This document shows, in pieces, positions 31,171 through 40,448 of a stretch of 64,000 nucleotides of DNA (positions are counted from its first letter, which is position 1; each line of letters starts with the position of its first letter). The stretch spans positions 1 through 64,000 of the forward strand of contig JAUSCI010000010.1 of NCBI GenBank assembly GCA_030651305.1, in the 5' to 3' direction. The notes under the pieces were generated by a model that ran no database searches, had not been told where the DNA came from, and saw nothing but the letters and a program-made list of their open reading frames with translations. The stretch is from Sulfuritalea sp. (lineage in GTDB: Bacteria > Pseudomonadota > Gammaproteobacteria > Burkholderiales > Rhodocyclaceae). Position numbers and translations under genes: made by a program.

Positions 31171-32094
31171 ATGCCAACGTCCGCGCATTCCGGTCACGGC
31201 CATGGCGAAGGCGCGGCGAACTTCAGCCGCGCCTTCGCCATCGGCATCGCGCTCAACATCGGCTTCGTTGCGGTCGAAGCCTTCTACGGCTGGCGCATCG
31301 GTTCGCTGGCCCTGCTGGCCGATGCCGGCCATAACCTGTCGGATGTCGCCGGACTGGTGCTGGCCTGGGGCGCGGCCCTGGCCGCGGGCCGCTTGCCCGA
31401 TGCAAAGCATACTTACGGCTGGCAGCGCGCCTCGATACTCGCCGCCTTCGCCAACGCGGTGCTGCTGCTGGTGGCCATGGGTTCGCTGCTGTGGGAAGCG
31501 GGCCACCGCCTGCAGGCGCCGCATTCGACCGACGGCCTCACCATCATGCTCGTCGCCGCCGTCGGCGTACTGGTCAATGGCGCCACTGCCGCGTTGTTCA
31601 TGGCGGGCAGAAAATCCGACATGAATATTCGCGGCGCCTTCCTGCACATGGCCGCCGACGCGCTGGTCTCGCTCGGCGTGGTGGCAGCAGGCGCGCTCTA
31701 TCTGTGGACCGGATGGACCTGGCTTGATCCTGTCACCAGCGTGGTGATCGCGCTGGTGATCATCGCCGGCACCTGGGGTCTGTTCCGCCAATCCCTGCAC
31801 CTGCTGTTCGACGGCGTGCCGGAAAGCGTCGCTCTCGCCGACGTGGACGCCCTGCTGCGCGCCCTGCCCGGGGTCCGGGGAGTGCACGACCTGCACGTCT
31901 GGGCCATGAGCACCACCGACATCGCATTGACCGCGCATCTGGTGATCCCCGACGGACATCCCGGCGATGCCTTCCTCGAAAAAATTGCCCACGAGTTGCA
32001 TGAGCAATTCCACATCACGCATCCGACGATCCAGATCGAAATCGATGATCCGAATCACGGCTGCGCCCAGCCACTCGATATTCCATCGCCATGA
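31171..32094 (+). CDS. Cation diffusion facilitator family transporter
   Basis: His-rich N-terminus GHGHGEG, ALLADAGHNLSDVAGLVLAWGA, HDLHVWAMSTTDIALTAHLV. Confidence 0.94.
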   Translation: MPTSAHSGHGHGEGAANFSRAFAIGIALNIGFVAVEAFYGWRIGSLALLADAGHNLSDVAGLVLAWGAALAAGRLPDAKHTYGWQRASILAAFANAVLLLVAMGSLLWEAGHRLQAPHSTDGLTIMLVAAVGVLVNGATAALFMAGRKSDMNIRGAFLHMAADALVSLGVVAAGALYLWTGWTWLDPVTSVVIALVIIAGTWGLFRQSLHLLFDGVPESVALADVDALLRALPGVRGVHDLHVWAMSTTDIALTAHLVIPDGHPGDAFLEKIAHELHEQFHITHPTIQIEIDDPNHGCAQPLDIPSP

Positions 32095-32272
32095 CCGCAG
32101 CCAACCCGCCCGTTCCCGTGGGCTTTCCGCTCGTCGTCAAGACCTTCGCTCTAGGCTGGCCGGGCTGGCCTGGGTGCTGCACTGGGTCAAGCTGCTCGGC
32201 ATCTGGACCGTGACGCTGGTGAAAACCATAGGCGGGGTCGCCAGCGGCAAGCTGTTTCAACCCCATCCCTGA
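32091..32272 (+). pseudogene. Possible frameshifted small ORF
   Basis: ATG overlaps the CDF stop (MTAANPPVPVGFPLVVKTFALG...), then coding character switches frame to ...WVLHWVKLLGIWTVTLVKTIGGVASGKLFQPHP*. Confidence 0.35.
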
Positions 32273-33531
32273 TGCTGCCCAAACGACTGTCCGCGTTCCT
32301 TGCGCTCGTTCTGCTGCTGCTGGTTTCCGTCGCGGCGCGCGCCGACGATCCATGGCTGCGCCGCGGTGCCGATGGCCAGCCCGAAGTGCAGCTCTATTTC
32401 TTCTGGTCGCTGCGCTGTCCGCATTGCACCGCCGCGCATCCCTACATCGAGGCCATCCCGCAGGCGCGGCCGTGGGTCCGGCTGCACGCGCTGGAGCTTT
32501 CGCGGCAGCCCGAAAACGTGCAGCGTTACGAAGCCATGGCGCGCGCCTTGGGCGAGGAAGCCGCCGCCGTGCCGGCGCTGATCTTCTGCGGCGAAATGCA
32601 TGTCGGCTGGGACGGCGACGAGATCACCGGCGCGCTGGTGCGCCAACGCCTCGACGAATGCCGTGCGCGCGCCGCCGCCGGCGCGACGACCAAGGCGCAG
32701 ACGCCTGCTATGGCGCCGATCGATCTGCCGCTGGTCGGCGCCGTGGACCCGGCCCGCCTTTCGCTGCCGGCGCTGACCCTGGTGCTGGCCGCGCTCGATG
32801 CCTTCAATCCCTGCGCCTTCTTCGTCCTGCTGTTCCTGCTGTCGATGATGGCGCACCAGAAGAACCGCGCGCGCATGCTGGTCATCGGCGGCGTCTTCGT
32901 CGCGATTTCCGGCCTGATGTATTTCGCCTTCATGGCGGCCTGGCTCAATGTTTTCCAGCTCTTCGGTCACCTCGCCTGGGTGACGCTGGCGGCGGGCGCG
33001 CTGGCCGTGCTGGTCGGCGCGGTGAATATCAAGGATTTCTTCGCCTTCGAAAAGGGGCTCACGCTGTCGATTCCGGAAGCGAAAAAGCCCGAGATATTCC
33101 GCCGCACGCGCGGCATCCTCGTCGCCGAAAACCTGCCGGCCATGATCGCCGCCACGGTCCTGCTGGCAATCGCCGCCAACTTCTACGAACTGCTGTGCAC
33201 CGCCGGTTTCCCGATGGTCTATACGCGGCTGCTGACCCTGGCCGAGTTGTCGCCGGCCGCCCGCTACGGCTATCTCGCCGCCTACAACCTGATCTACGTC
33301 GTGCCGCTGGCCGCCATCGTCGCCGTGTTTGCCGGCAGCCTTGGCGCCAGGAAGCTCAGCGAGCGCGAGGGTCGCCTGCTCAAGCTGCTGTCCGGCGTCA
33401 TGATGATCGAACTCGGCGCGCTGCTGCTGCTCGCGCCGGAACGCGTGAGCCAGGTCGGCATCGCCTTCGGCCTGATGGCAGTAGCGGTGGGCATCACTTT
33501 TGTTGCAGCGAAACTTTCCCGGGAAAACTGA
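32272..33531 (+). CDS. Exported thioredoxin-like / CcdA-DsbD-type transmembrane fusion protein
   Basis: FFWSLRCPHCTAAHPYIEAI followed by polytopic domain ALDAFNPCAFFVLLFLLSMM ... NFYELLCTAGFPMVYTRLL. Confidence 0.85.
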   Translation: MLPKRLSAFLALVLLLLVSVAARADDPWLRRGADGQPEVQLYFFWSLRCPHCTAAHPYIEAIPQARPWVRLHALELSRQPENVQRYEAMARALGEEAAAVPALIFCGEMHVGWDGDEITGALVRQRLDECRARAAAGATTKAQTPAMAPIDLPLVGAVDPARLSLPALTLVLAALDAFNPCAFFVLLFLLSMMAHQKNRARMLVIGGVFVAISGLMYFAFMAAWLNVFQLFGHLAWVTLAAGALAVLVGAVNIKDFFAFEKGLTLSIPEAKKPEIFRRTRGILVAENLPAMIAATVLLAIAANFYELLCTAGFPMVYTRLLTLAELSPAARYGYLAAYNLIYVVPLAAIVAVFAGSLGARKLSEREGRLLKLLSGVMMIELGALLLLAPERVSQVGIAFGLMAVAVGITFVAAKLSREN

Positions 33532-33532
33532 A

Positions 33533-34465
33533 ATGTCGAAATGGCTGAAGATTGCTTTGCTGTGCTTCGTGTCTGGTCTGGCCGGGATCGGGCATGCCGC
33601 CGGCACGCCCGACTTCCTGGTCGACGCCGACTGGCTTGCGCAACGCCAGAAAGACCCGACGCTGGTGGTGCTCGAAGTGCGCTACCACCCGCATCGCCAC
33701 GCCACCATCGGCCACATTTCCGGCGCCGTGCAGGTGCAGCGCTTCGCCGATCTCGGCGCCAACGACGAGATGCCGATCATGCGCTTTCCCTCGCGTGCCG
33801 CCTTCCAGGCCACATTGCGGCGCTGGGGCGTGAATGACGATTCGACTGTCGTGGTCTATGACGATTCCTCGACCGCACTGGCTTCGCGCGTGATGTTCCT
33901 GCTCGACCTCTATGGCTTCGACATGCGTCGCGTCAAGCTGCTCGACGGCGGCACCATCGGCTGGACCGGCTTCAACGAACTGACCAAGGCGCCGACGCCG
34001 AAGCGCGCCGCGGGCAAGGTGAGGCTGAAGGCCGCGCCGGCCGCCGCCATGGTCGGCTGGACCGATGTCTATCGCCGCGTCGTCGCCGGGCGCGAGCCGA
34101 ACATCACGCTGCTCGACGCCCGTCCGGCCGACATGTACGAGGGCAGCCGCATCCAGCATTCGGTGCAGGGCGGCCATATCCCCGGCGCCATTAACATCGT
34201 CAGCCTGCAAGGCGTCGACGGCCAATCGCAGCAGTGGAAATCCCTTGTCGAACTGGCGGTGATGTACAAGGACGTGCCGCGCACCGGCACCGTCGTCACC
34301 TACTGCCACGACGGCTTCCGTTCCACCCTGGCCTGGCTGCAACTCAAGGCGCTCGGCTACCAGGATGTGCGCGTCTACAACGGCGGCTGGAGCGACTGGG
34401 ACCGCACGCTGACCCTGCCGGTGGTGAAGGGTGGCAAGCCCTTTGACGCCGATTTCGATTTATGA
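33533..34465 (+). CDS. Sulfurtransferase (tandem rhodanese domains, exported)
   Basis: Signal peptide, HISGAVQVQ..., GGHIPGAINIV ... VVTYCHDGFRSTLAWLQLKALGYQDVRVYNGGWSDW. Confidence 0.92.
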   Translation: MSKWLKIALLCFVSGLAGIGHAAGTPDFLVDADWLAQRQKDPTLVVLEVRYHPHRHATIGHISGAVQVQRFADLGANDEMPIMRFPSRAAFQATLRRWGVNDDSTVVVYDDSSTALASRVMFLLDLYGFDMRRVKLLDGGTIGWTGFNELTKAPTPKRAAGKVRLKAAPAAAMVGWTDVYRRVVAGREPNITLLDARPADMYEGSRIQHSVQGGHIPGAINIVSLQGVDGQSQQWKSLVELAVMYKDVPRTGTVVTYCHDGFRSTLAWLQLKALGYQDVRVYNGGWSDWDRTLTLPVVKGGKPFDADFDL

Positions 34466-34472
34466 GAAGAGC

Positions 34473-34970
34473 ATGACGATGAGCAAGAGCTTCAAGGTGC
34501 TGGTGTTGTGCACCGGCAATTCGGCGCGGTCGATACTCGGCGAGATGCTGTTCAAGCATCTCGGTCGCGGCCGCGTCGAGGCGTATTCCGCCGGCAGCAA
34601 GCCCGGCGGCGTGGTCAATCCCGTGGCGATAGAGACGCTGCAGAAGCACGGCGTGCCTTGCGAGGGCGCGCGCAGCAAATCATGGGACGAATTTGCCGTA
34701 CCACCAGCGCCGACTATTGATTTCATCTTCACCGTCTGCGGCAATGCGGCGCAGGAAACCTGCCCGGTGTGGCCCGGCCACCCGACCACGGCGCACTGGG
34801 GCATTCCCGACCCGGCCCATGTCGAACCAATGTCAGCGCGGCGCGAGGCGTTCGAAAAAGCCTACCAGTCCCTGAAGCAGCGCATTGAAGCCTTCCTCGC
34901 TCTGCCGCTTGAAAGCATGAGTCGCGACGAGGCGCTTGCCGCGGCACGGCGAATTCACGCCGGCGACTGA
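34473..34970 (+). CDS. arsC: Arsenate reductase ArsC (low-MW phosphatase family)
   Basis: VLVLCTGNSARSILGEMLFKHLGRGRVEAYSAGSKPGG; ars cluster context. Confidence 0.93.
   Translation: MTMSKSFKVLVLCTGNSARSILGEMLFKHLGRGRVEAYSAGSKPGGVVNPVAIETLQKHGVPCEGARSKSWDEFAVPPAPTIDFIFTVCGNAAQETCPVWPGHPTTAHWGIPDPAHVEPMSARREAFEKAYQSLKQRIEAFLALPLESMSRDEALAAARRIHAGD
34695..34718 (+). repeat. 24-bp dispersed motif, copy 5
   Basis: GCCGTACCACCAGCGCCGACTATT inside arsC (AVPPAPTI). Confidence 0.85.
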
Positions 34971-35024
34971 GCGCGCCTTGCGTCAATTCGCCGCATCCAA
35001 TATTCAGATCAAAGGAAATTCATC

Positions 35025-35393
35025 ATGGCAACAATCCAGGTTTTTGATCCCGCCCTGTGCTGCAGCACAGGCGTTTGTGGCGTGGAAGTCGATCAGCAAC
35101 TCGTCAGTTTCTCCGCCGATGTCGATTGGGCGAAACAGAACGGGGCGCAGATCGAGCGCTTCAATCTGGCGCAGCAGCCGCTGGCCTTTGCCGAGAACCC
35201 TATTGTGAAGGGCTTTCTGGAACGTTCCGGGCAGGAAGCATTGCCGCTGATTCTGGTGGATGGCGAAGTGGCCCTGGCGGGTCGCTACGCGAATCGCGTC
35301 GAACTGGCACGCTGGGCCGGGATCGTGCAAGCCGTCGAGCCGGAAGCCGCGAAACCCGCCGGTGGCTGTTGCTCGGGCAGCCGTTGCTGCTGA
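35025..35393 (+). CDS. arsD: Arsenite metallochaperone/regulator ArsD
   Basis: IQVFDPALCCSTGVCGVEVDQQLVSF...CCSGSRCC. Confidence 0.97.
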   Translation: MATIQVFDPALCCSTGVCGVEVDQQLVSFSADVDWAKQNGAQIERFNLAQQPLAFAENPIVKGFLERSGQEALPLILVDGEVALAGRYANRVELARWAGIVQAVEPEAAKPAGGCCSGSRCC

Positions 35394-35410
35394 ATGCCGG
35401 ACAGGTATCC

Positions 35411-37168
35411 GTGAAGTTTCTTCAGCAACCGCCGCGCTTTCTTTTCTTCACCGGCAAGGGCGGCGTCGGCAAAACCTCGATCGCCTGCGCCACGGCGATC
35501 CATCTCGCCAATCCAGGCCGGCGGGTGCTGCTGGTCAGCACCGATCCGGCGTCGAACGTGGGGCAGGTATTCGGCATCGGCATCGGCAACCAGGTCACGG
35601 CAATACCCGGCGTTGCGAATCTGTCCGCGCTGGAAATCGACCCGCAGGCCGCCGCGCAAGCCTATCGCGACCGCATCGTCGGACCGGTGCGCGGCTTGCT
35701 GCCCGAGGCCGTAGTCAAGGGCATCGAGGAGCAACTCTCGGGCGCCTGCACCACCGAGATCGCCGCCTTCGACGAATTCACCGCGCTCCTGACCGATTCG
35801 GCGCTGACCGCCGATTACGACCACATCATTTTCGACACCGCGCCGACCGGCCACACCATCCGCCTGCTGCAACTGCCCGGCGCCTGGAGCGGCTTTCTCG
35901 ACGAGGGCAAGGGCGACGCCTCCTGCCTCGGCCCTCTGGCCGGCCTCGAAAAGCAGCGCTCGCAATACAAGGCGGCCGTCGACGCGCTGGCCGATCCGGT
36001 GCGCACGCGGCTGATCCTGGTCGCGCGTGCACAGCAGGCGACTCTGCGCGAAGTGGCGCGCACGCATGAAGAACTCGCCGCGATTGGCCTCTCGCAACAG
36101 TATCTGGTGATCAATGGCGTCCTGCCGCGCGAGGAAGGTGCGTTGGATGATCTGGCCGCAGCGATTCTTGAACGCGAGCAAGCGGCGCTGGCGGAGATTC
36201 CCCAGGTGCTCAAGACCTTGCCGCGCGATCAGGTCGCGCTCAAGCCCTTCAACCTGGTGGGGCTCGATGCCTTGCGCCAGTTGCTGGTGGCGGCCGATCG
36301 GCAAGCCATTGTCGAAGAAGGCCCGCCGGTCGCACTCGATGCGCCGTCGCTGGCGTCGCTGGTCGACCTCATCGCCGCCGACGGCCATGGCCTGGTCATG
36401 CTGATGGGCAAGGGCGGCGTCGGCAAGACGACCCTCGCCGCCGCGATCGCCGTCGAACTGGCCCGGCGCGGCCTGCCGGTGCATCTGACCACTTCCGACC
36501 CCGCCGCGCATCTCTCTGAAACCCTGGCCGGCTCGCTGCAAAATCTCGCCGTCAGCCGCATCGATCCACACGCCGAAACCGATCGCTATCGCCAGCATGT
36601 GCTGGAGACCAAAGGCGCCAAGCTCGACGCCGCCGGCCGCGCCATGCTCGAAGAAGACCTGCGCTCGCCCTGCACCGAGGAAATAGCCGTGTTCCAGGCT
36701 TTTTCGCGCATCATCCGCGAGGCGGGCAAGAAGTTCGTGGTGATGGACACCGCACCCACCGGGCAGACCCTGCTGCTGCTCGACGCCACCGGCGCCTATC
36801 ACCGCGAAGTCTCGCGCCAGATGGTCGACGCGCACATGCACTTCACCACGCCCATGATGCAGTTGCAGGACCCGCGGCAGACAAAGGTGCTGCTGGTGAC
36901 GCTGGCGGAAACCACGCCGGTGCTGGAGGCCGCCAACCTGCAGGCCGACCTGCGCCGCGCCGGCATCGAGCCCTGGGCTTGGGTGATCAACAACAGCATC
37001 GCCGCGGCCCACGCGCATTCGCCCCTGCTGCGCCAGCGCGCGAGGAACGAGTTGCGCGAAATCGAGGCGGTGGCTACGCGCCACGCCGCACGCTACGCCA
37101 TCGTGCCCTTGCTGAAGGAAGAACCCATCGGCGTCGAGCGCCTGCGGCAACTATCGAAAGGAAACTGA
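35411..37168 (+). CDS. arsA: Arsenical pump-driving ATPase ArsA (two ATPase halves)
   Basis: FFTGKGGVGKTSIACATAI and MLMGKGGVGKTTLAAAIAV; GTG start after arsD; 585 aa. Confidence 0.96.
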   Translation: MKFLQQPPRFLFFTGKGGVGKTSIACATAIHLANPGRRVLLVSTDPASNVGQVFGIGIGNQVTAIPGVANLSALEIDPQAAAQAYRDRIVGPVRGLLPEAVVKGIEEQLSGACTTEIAAFDEFTALLTDSALTADYDHIIFDTAPTGHTIRLLQLPGAWSGFLDEGKGDASCLGPLAGLEKQRSQYKAAVDALADPVRTRLILVARAQQATLREVARTHEELAAIGLSQQYLVINGVLPREEGALDDLAAAILEREQAALAEIPQVLKTLPRDQVALKPFNLVGLDALRQLLVAADRQAIVEEGPPVALDAPSLASLVDLIAADGHGLVMLMGKGGVGKTTLAAAIAVELARRGLPVHLTTSDPAAHLSETLAGSLQNLAVSRIDPHAETDRYRQHVLETKGAKLDAAGRAMLEEDLRSPCTEEIAVFQAFSRIIREAGKKFVVMDTAPTGQTLLLLDATGAYHREVSRQMVDAHMHFTTPMMQLQDPRQTKVLLVTLAETTPVLEAANLQADLRRAGIEPWAWVINNSIAAAHAHSPLLRQRARNELREIEAVATRHAARYAIVPLLKEEPIGVERLRQLSKGN

Positions 37169-37169
37169 C

Positions 37170-38237
37170 ATGTCCGCCCAATGTGAAGTCGCCATCAAGC
37201 AATCCGCCGGCGCGCCGATGAGCGTGTTCGAACGCTACCTGACGGTCTGGGTCTTCCTCTGCATCCTGATCGGCATCGGCTTGGGGCAGTTCCTGCCCAG
37301 TGTCTTCCAGGCCGTCGGCCGCATGGAAATCGCCCAGGTCAATCTGCCGGTGGGCATCCTGATCTGGGTGATGATCATCCCGATGCTGGTCAAGGTCGAT
37401 TTCGGCGCCCTGCATGAAGTCAGAAATCACATCAAGGGCATCGGCGTGACGCTGTTCGTGAACTGGCTGGTGAAGCCCTTCTCGATGGCCTTCCTGGCCT
37501 GGCTGTTCATCCGCAACCTGTTCGCGCCGATGCTGCCCGCCGACCAGCTCGACAGCTACATCGCCGGCCTGATCCTGCTTGCTGCCGCGCCCTGCACGGC
37601 CATGGTTTTCGTCTGGAGCCGGCTGACCAACGGCGATCCGTTGTTCACCCTGTCGCAAGTGGCCTTGAACGACAGCATCATGGTGGTCGCTTTCGCGCCG
37701 CTGGTGGCCTTCCTGCTCGGCATCTCGGCCATCACCGTGCCCTGGGACACACTGTTCACCTCGGTAGTGCTCTACATAGTGATCCCGGTCATCCTCGCCC
37801 AGCTCTGGCGCAAGTCGCTGCTCACCAAAGGACAAGAGCATTTCGACAGGACCATGGAAAAAATCGGCCCCTGGTCGATCGCCGCGCTGCTGGCGACGCT
37901 GGTGCTGCTGTTCGCCTTCCAGGGCAAGGCGATCATCGACAAGCCGCTGATCATCGCGCTGCTGGCTGTGCCGATCCTGATCCAGGTCTTCTTCAACTCG
38001 GCGCTGGCTTACTGGCTCAATCGCGCGGTGGGCGAAAAGCACAACGTCGCCTGCCCTTCGGCGCTAATCGGCGCCTCGAATTTCTTCGAACTCGCGGTCG
38101 CCGCCGCCATCAGCCTGTTCGGCTTCGAGTCCGGTGCGGCGCTCGCCACCGTGGTCGGCGTGCTGATCGAAGTGCCAGTGATGCTGTTGGTGGTCAAGGT
38201 GGTGAACTCCAGCAAGGGGTGGTACGAACGTGGCTGA
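37170..38237 (+). CDS. ACR3 family arsenite efflux transporter
   Basis: VNLPVGILIWVMIIPMLVKVDFGAL, AAPCTAMVFVWSRLTNGDPLFTL, LIGASNFFELAVAAAISLFG. Confidence 0.97.
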   Translation: MSAQCEVAIKQSAGAPMSVFERYLTVWVFLCILIGIGLGQFLPSVFQAVGRMEIAQVNLPVGILIWVMIIPMLVKVDFGALHEVRNHIKGIGVTLFVNWLVKPFSMAFLAWLFIRNLFAPMLPADQLDSYIAGLILLAAAPCTAMVFVWSRLTNGDPLFTLSQVALNDSIMVVAFAPLVAFLLGISAITVPWDTLFTSVVLYIVIPVILAQLWRKSLLTKGQEHFDRTMEKIGPWSIAALLATLVLLFAFQGKAIIDKPLIIALLAVPILIQVFFNSALAYWLNRAVGEKHNVACPSALIGASNFFELAVAAAISLFGFESGAALATVVGVLIEVPVMLLVVKVVNSSKGWYERG

Positions 38238-38445
38238 GATCATCCTCGAATCGACCCTGACCTGTCCGCTGTGCGGCCACGTCAAAACCGAAACCATGCC
38301 CACCGATGCCTGCCAGTGGTTTTACGAGTGCGCAGGCTGCCATGCGCTGCTCAAGCCCAAGCCCGGCGACTGTTGCGTGTTTTGCTCCTACGGCACCGTG
38401 CCCTGTCCGCCGATACAGGAACACGGCAAAGGACATTGCTGCTGA
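38230..38445 (+). CDS. GDCCVxC domain-containing small Cys-rich protein
   Basis: ESTLTCPLCGHVKTETMPTDACQWFYECAGCHALLKPKPGDCCVFCSYGTVPCPPIQ. Confidence 0.93.
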   Translation: MAEIILESTLTCPLCGHVKTETMPTDACQWFYECAGCHALLKPKPGDCCVFCSYGTVPCPPIQEHGKGHCC

Positions 38446-38477
38446 AACCGGCCGCTGCGGCTGCGGGCTCCGTCAGC

Positions 38478-38501
38478 GCGGTGTCACCAGCGCCGACTTC
38501 T
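38478..38501 (+). repeat. 24-bp dispersed motif, copy 6
   Basis: GCGGTGTCACCAGCGCCGACTTCT, 33 nt after the GDCCVxC gene stop. Confidence 0.85.
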
Positions 38502-38512
38502 GCAGCGCTGGC

Positions 38513-39505
38513 CTATCGCGGCAGCGTAAGCGTGGCGACCAGGCCGCCTCGCGGCAGATTGGCCAACTCCAGCCTGCCGCCGTGCAGCAGCGCCGCGTCG
38601 CGCGCGATGGTCAGCCCCAGTCCGACGCCGCCCGTCTCGCGGCTGCGCGAGGCTTCGAGCCGCACATAGGGTTCCACCACGCGCGCCAGATCGGCCTCGG
38701 CAATGCCGGGGCCGTCATCCTCGACGCTCAGGCGCAATTCCGTGGCGCTGTCCTCGATCACGATGCGCGCCGAGTGGCCGTATTTCACCGCGTTGTCGAC
38801 CAAGTTGCCGAGCGCGCGCTTGAGCGTCGACAGCCGGCCGACATAGGGCGCGGCGACGCGGCCGGTCAGCGTCGCCGCACGGCCCAGCGCCTGTTCGTCG
38901 GCGACCAGGCTGGCCAGCAGCGCCTCCATGTCGATAGACTGGACCGCCTCGTTCTCGCGCAGGCCACGCAGGTAATCCAGCGTCGAATCGACCATGGCCT
39001 GCATGTCGTCGATGTCGGCATTGATCTGCGCGCGCAGGGTTTCGTCATCGACCAGTTCGGCGCGCAGGCGCATGCGCGTGAGCGGCGTGCGCAGATCGTG
39101 GGAGACAGCGGCCAGCGCCCGGCCGCGCTCGGCGATCAGGCGGCGCAACCTGTCTTGCATGCGGTTGAAGGCTTCCGCCGCGCGTTGCGTTTCGGTCGGC
39201 CCGGTCTCGGGCAGGGGCGGCGATTCAAGGTCGCTGCCGAAGGCGTCGGCCGCTTCGGCCAGGTGTTGCAAGGGGCGCGTCACCAGGCGCACCGCCACCA
39301 GCGACACGGCGATCACCGCCGCCAGGGTGATCAGCAGGTGGCTGGCAAAGCGGCTCGGCAGGTCCGGCAGTTGGCCGTGGCTTTGCGCCATGATCAGCGC
39401 CCGCTCGCCCATGTGCAGCCACATGCTGGCGAACTGGGCTGTCAGCAGGCCGACGATCAGGATCAGCGTCAGGCGGCCGAACAGCGACGCAGGCATCAGT
39501 CGCAC
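38513..39505 (-). CDS. Sensor histidine kinase (HAMP-HisKA-HATPase)
   Basis: AVSHDLRTPLTRMRLRAELV, NLVDNAVKYG, DDGPGIAEADLARVVEPYVRLE. Confidence 0.95.
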   Translation of the reverse strand: MRLMPASLFGRLTLILIVGLLTAQFASMWLHMGERALIMAQSHGQLPDLPSRFASHLLITLAAVIAVSLVAVRLVTRPLQHLAEAADAFGSDLESPPLPETGPTETQRAAEAFNRMQDRLRRLIAERGRALAAVSHDLRTPLTRMRLRAELVDDETLRAQINADIDDMQAMVDSTLDYLRGLRENEAVQSIDMEALLASLVADEQALGRAATLTGRVAAPYVGRLSTLKRALGNLVDNAVKYGHSARIVIEDSATELRLSVEDDGPGIAEADLARVVEPYVRLEASRSRETGGVGLGLTIARDAALLHGGRLELANLPRGGLVATLTLPR

Positions 39506-40227
39506 GACGCGCGCCCCTCGACGCTGGCCGCCAGCACATAGCCTTCGCCGCGCACGGTCTGGATCAGTTGCGGCTCGCGGCCTTCGTCGCGCAGGCGCTG
39601 GCGCAGGCGGCTGACCTGCACATCGATGGCGCGGTCATAAGGCTCCGCCTCGCGGCCGTGGATCAGCTCCACCAACTGGTCGCGATTGAGCACGCGGTTG
39701 GGATGTTCGAGCAGGATGCGCAGCAGGCGGAATTCGCCACCGGACAAGGGCACCACCACGCCGTCGGGCGCGCTCAAGACCCGCGTCGCGGTATCCAGGC
39801 GCCAGCCGGCGAAGGCCAGGCAGCGCTGCGATTCGGGGCGCAGGTTGGGCGGCAGGGCGCGCGTGCGGCGCAGGATGCTCTTGATCCGCGCCAGCAGTTC
39901 GCGCGGGCTGAAGGGCTTGACCAGGTAGTCGTCGGCGCCCATCTCGATGCCGACGATGCGATCGGCCTCCTCGCCGCGCGCGGTGAGCATCAGCACCGGC
40001 ATGCTGGACCGCGCGCGCAGGTCGCGGCACAGGGTCAGGCCGTCGGTGTCGGGCAGCATCAGGTCGAGCACCACCAGGTCGATAGCGTGCCGCTCCAGGC
40101 CCTGCCACATCTCGCGCCCGTCCCTGGCGGCGTAGGCCTCGAAGCCGTTCTTGGCCAGGTAATCGACCAGCAGGCGGCGGATTTCCGGGTCGTCGTCGAC
40201 GATGAGTATTCTGTCCTTTGTATCCAT
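39496..40227 (-). CDS. OmpR-family response regulator
   Basis: ILIVDDDPEIRRLLVDYL...LVVLDLMLPDTDGLTLC...wHTH ...DVQVSRLRQRLRDEGREPQLIQTVRGEGYVLA. Confidence 0.96.
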   Translation of the reverse strand: MDTKDRILIVDDDPEIRRLLVDYLAKNGFEAYAARDGREMWQGLERHAIDLVVLDLMLPDTDGLTLCRDLRARSSMPVLMLTARGEEADRIVGIEMGADDYLVKPFSPRELLARIKSILRRTRALPPNLRPESQRCLAFAGWRLDTATRVLSAPDGVVVPLSGGEFRLLRILLEHPNRVLNRDQLVELIHGREAEPYDRAIDVQVSRLRQRLRDEGREPQLIQTVRGEGYVLAASVEGRASCD

Positions 40228-40270
40228 GAGCGTCTTATAACCTGTCCCATCAAACCTGGGTACCGGCAAT

Positions 40271-40358
40271 GTAACGCACTGTAACGGTCCATGGGTCCGC
40301 AACGCAGCGATGCAAAACGGCGCCCCGCAGCAAAGGCTCGCTTACATTCCGGACGTCA
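40271..40358 (+). promoter_or_regulatory. Putative OmpR-type regulator box and promoter block (copy 1)
   Basis: GTAACgcactGTAAC direct repeat (10-bp period), then GCAACGC.RCGATGCAAAA...GCTTACA...GTCAAATG; same layout as 46703-46794. Confidence 0.6.
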
Positions 40359-40448
40359 AATGGCCTCCATGGGCGAAGGCAACCGCTGACGCCCCACCGA
40401 CCGGCGGAAAACTCCGGTCCCGAATGTCACTCGCTACAGGAGATCAAC

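Noticed and set aside
35285-37150. 621-aa minus-strand ORF antisense to arsA
   Set aside because: Shadow ORF caused by codon bias; no recognisable domain.
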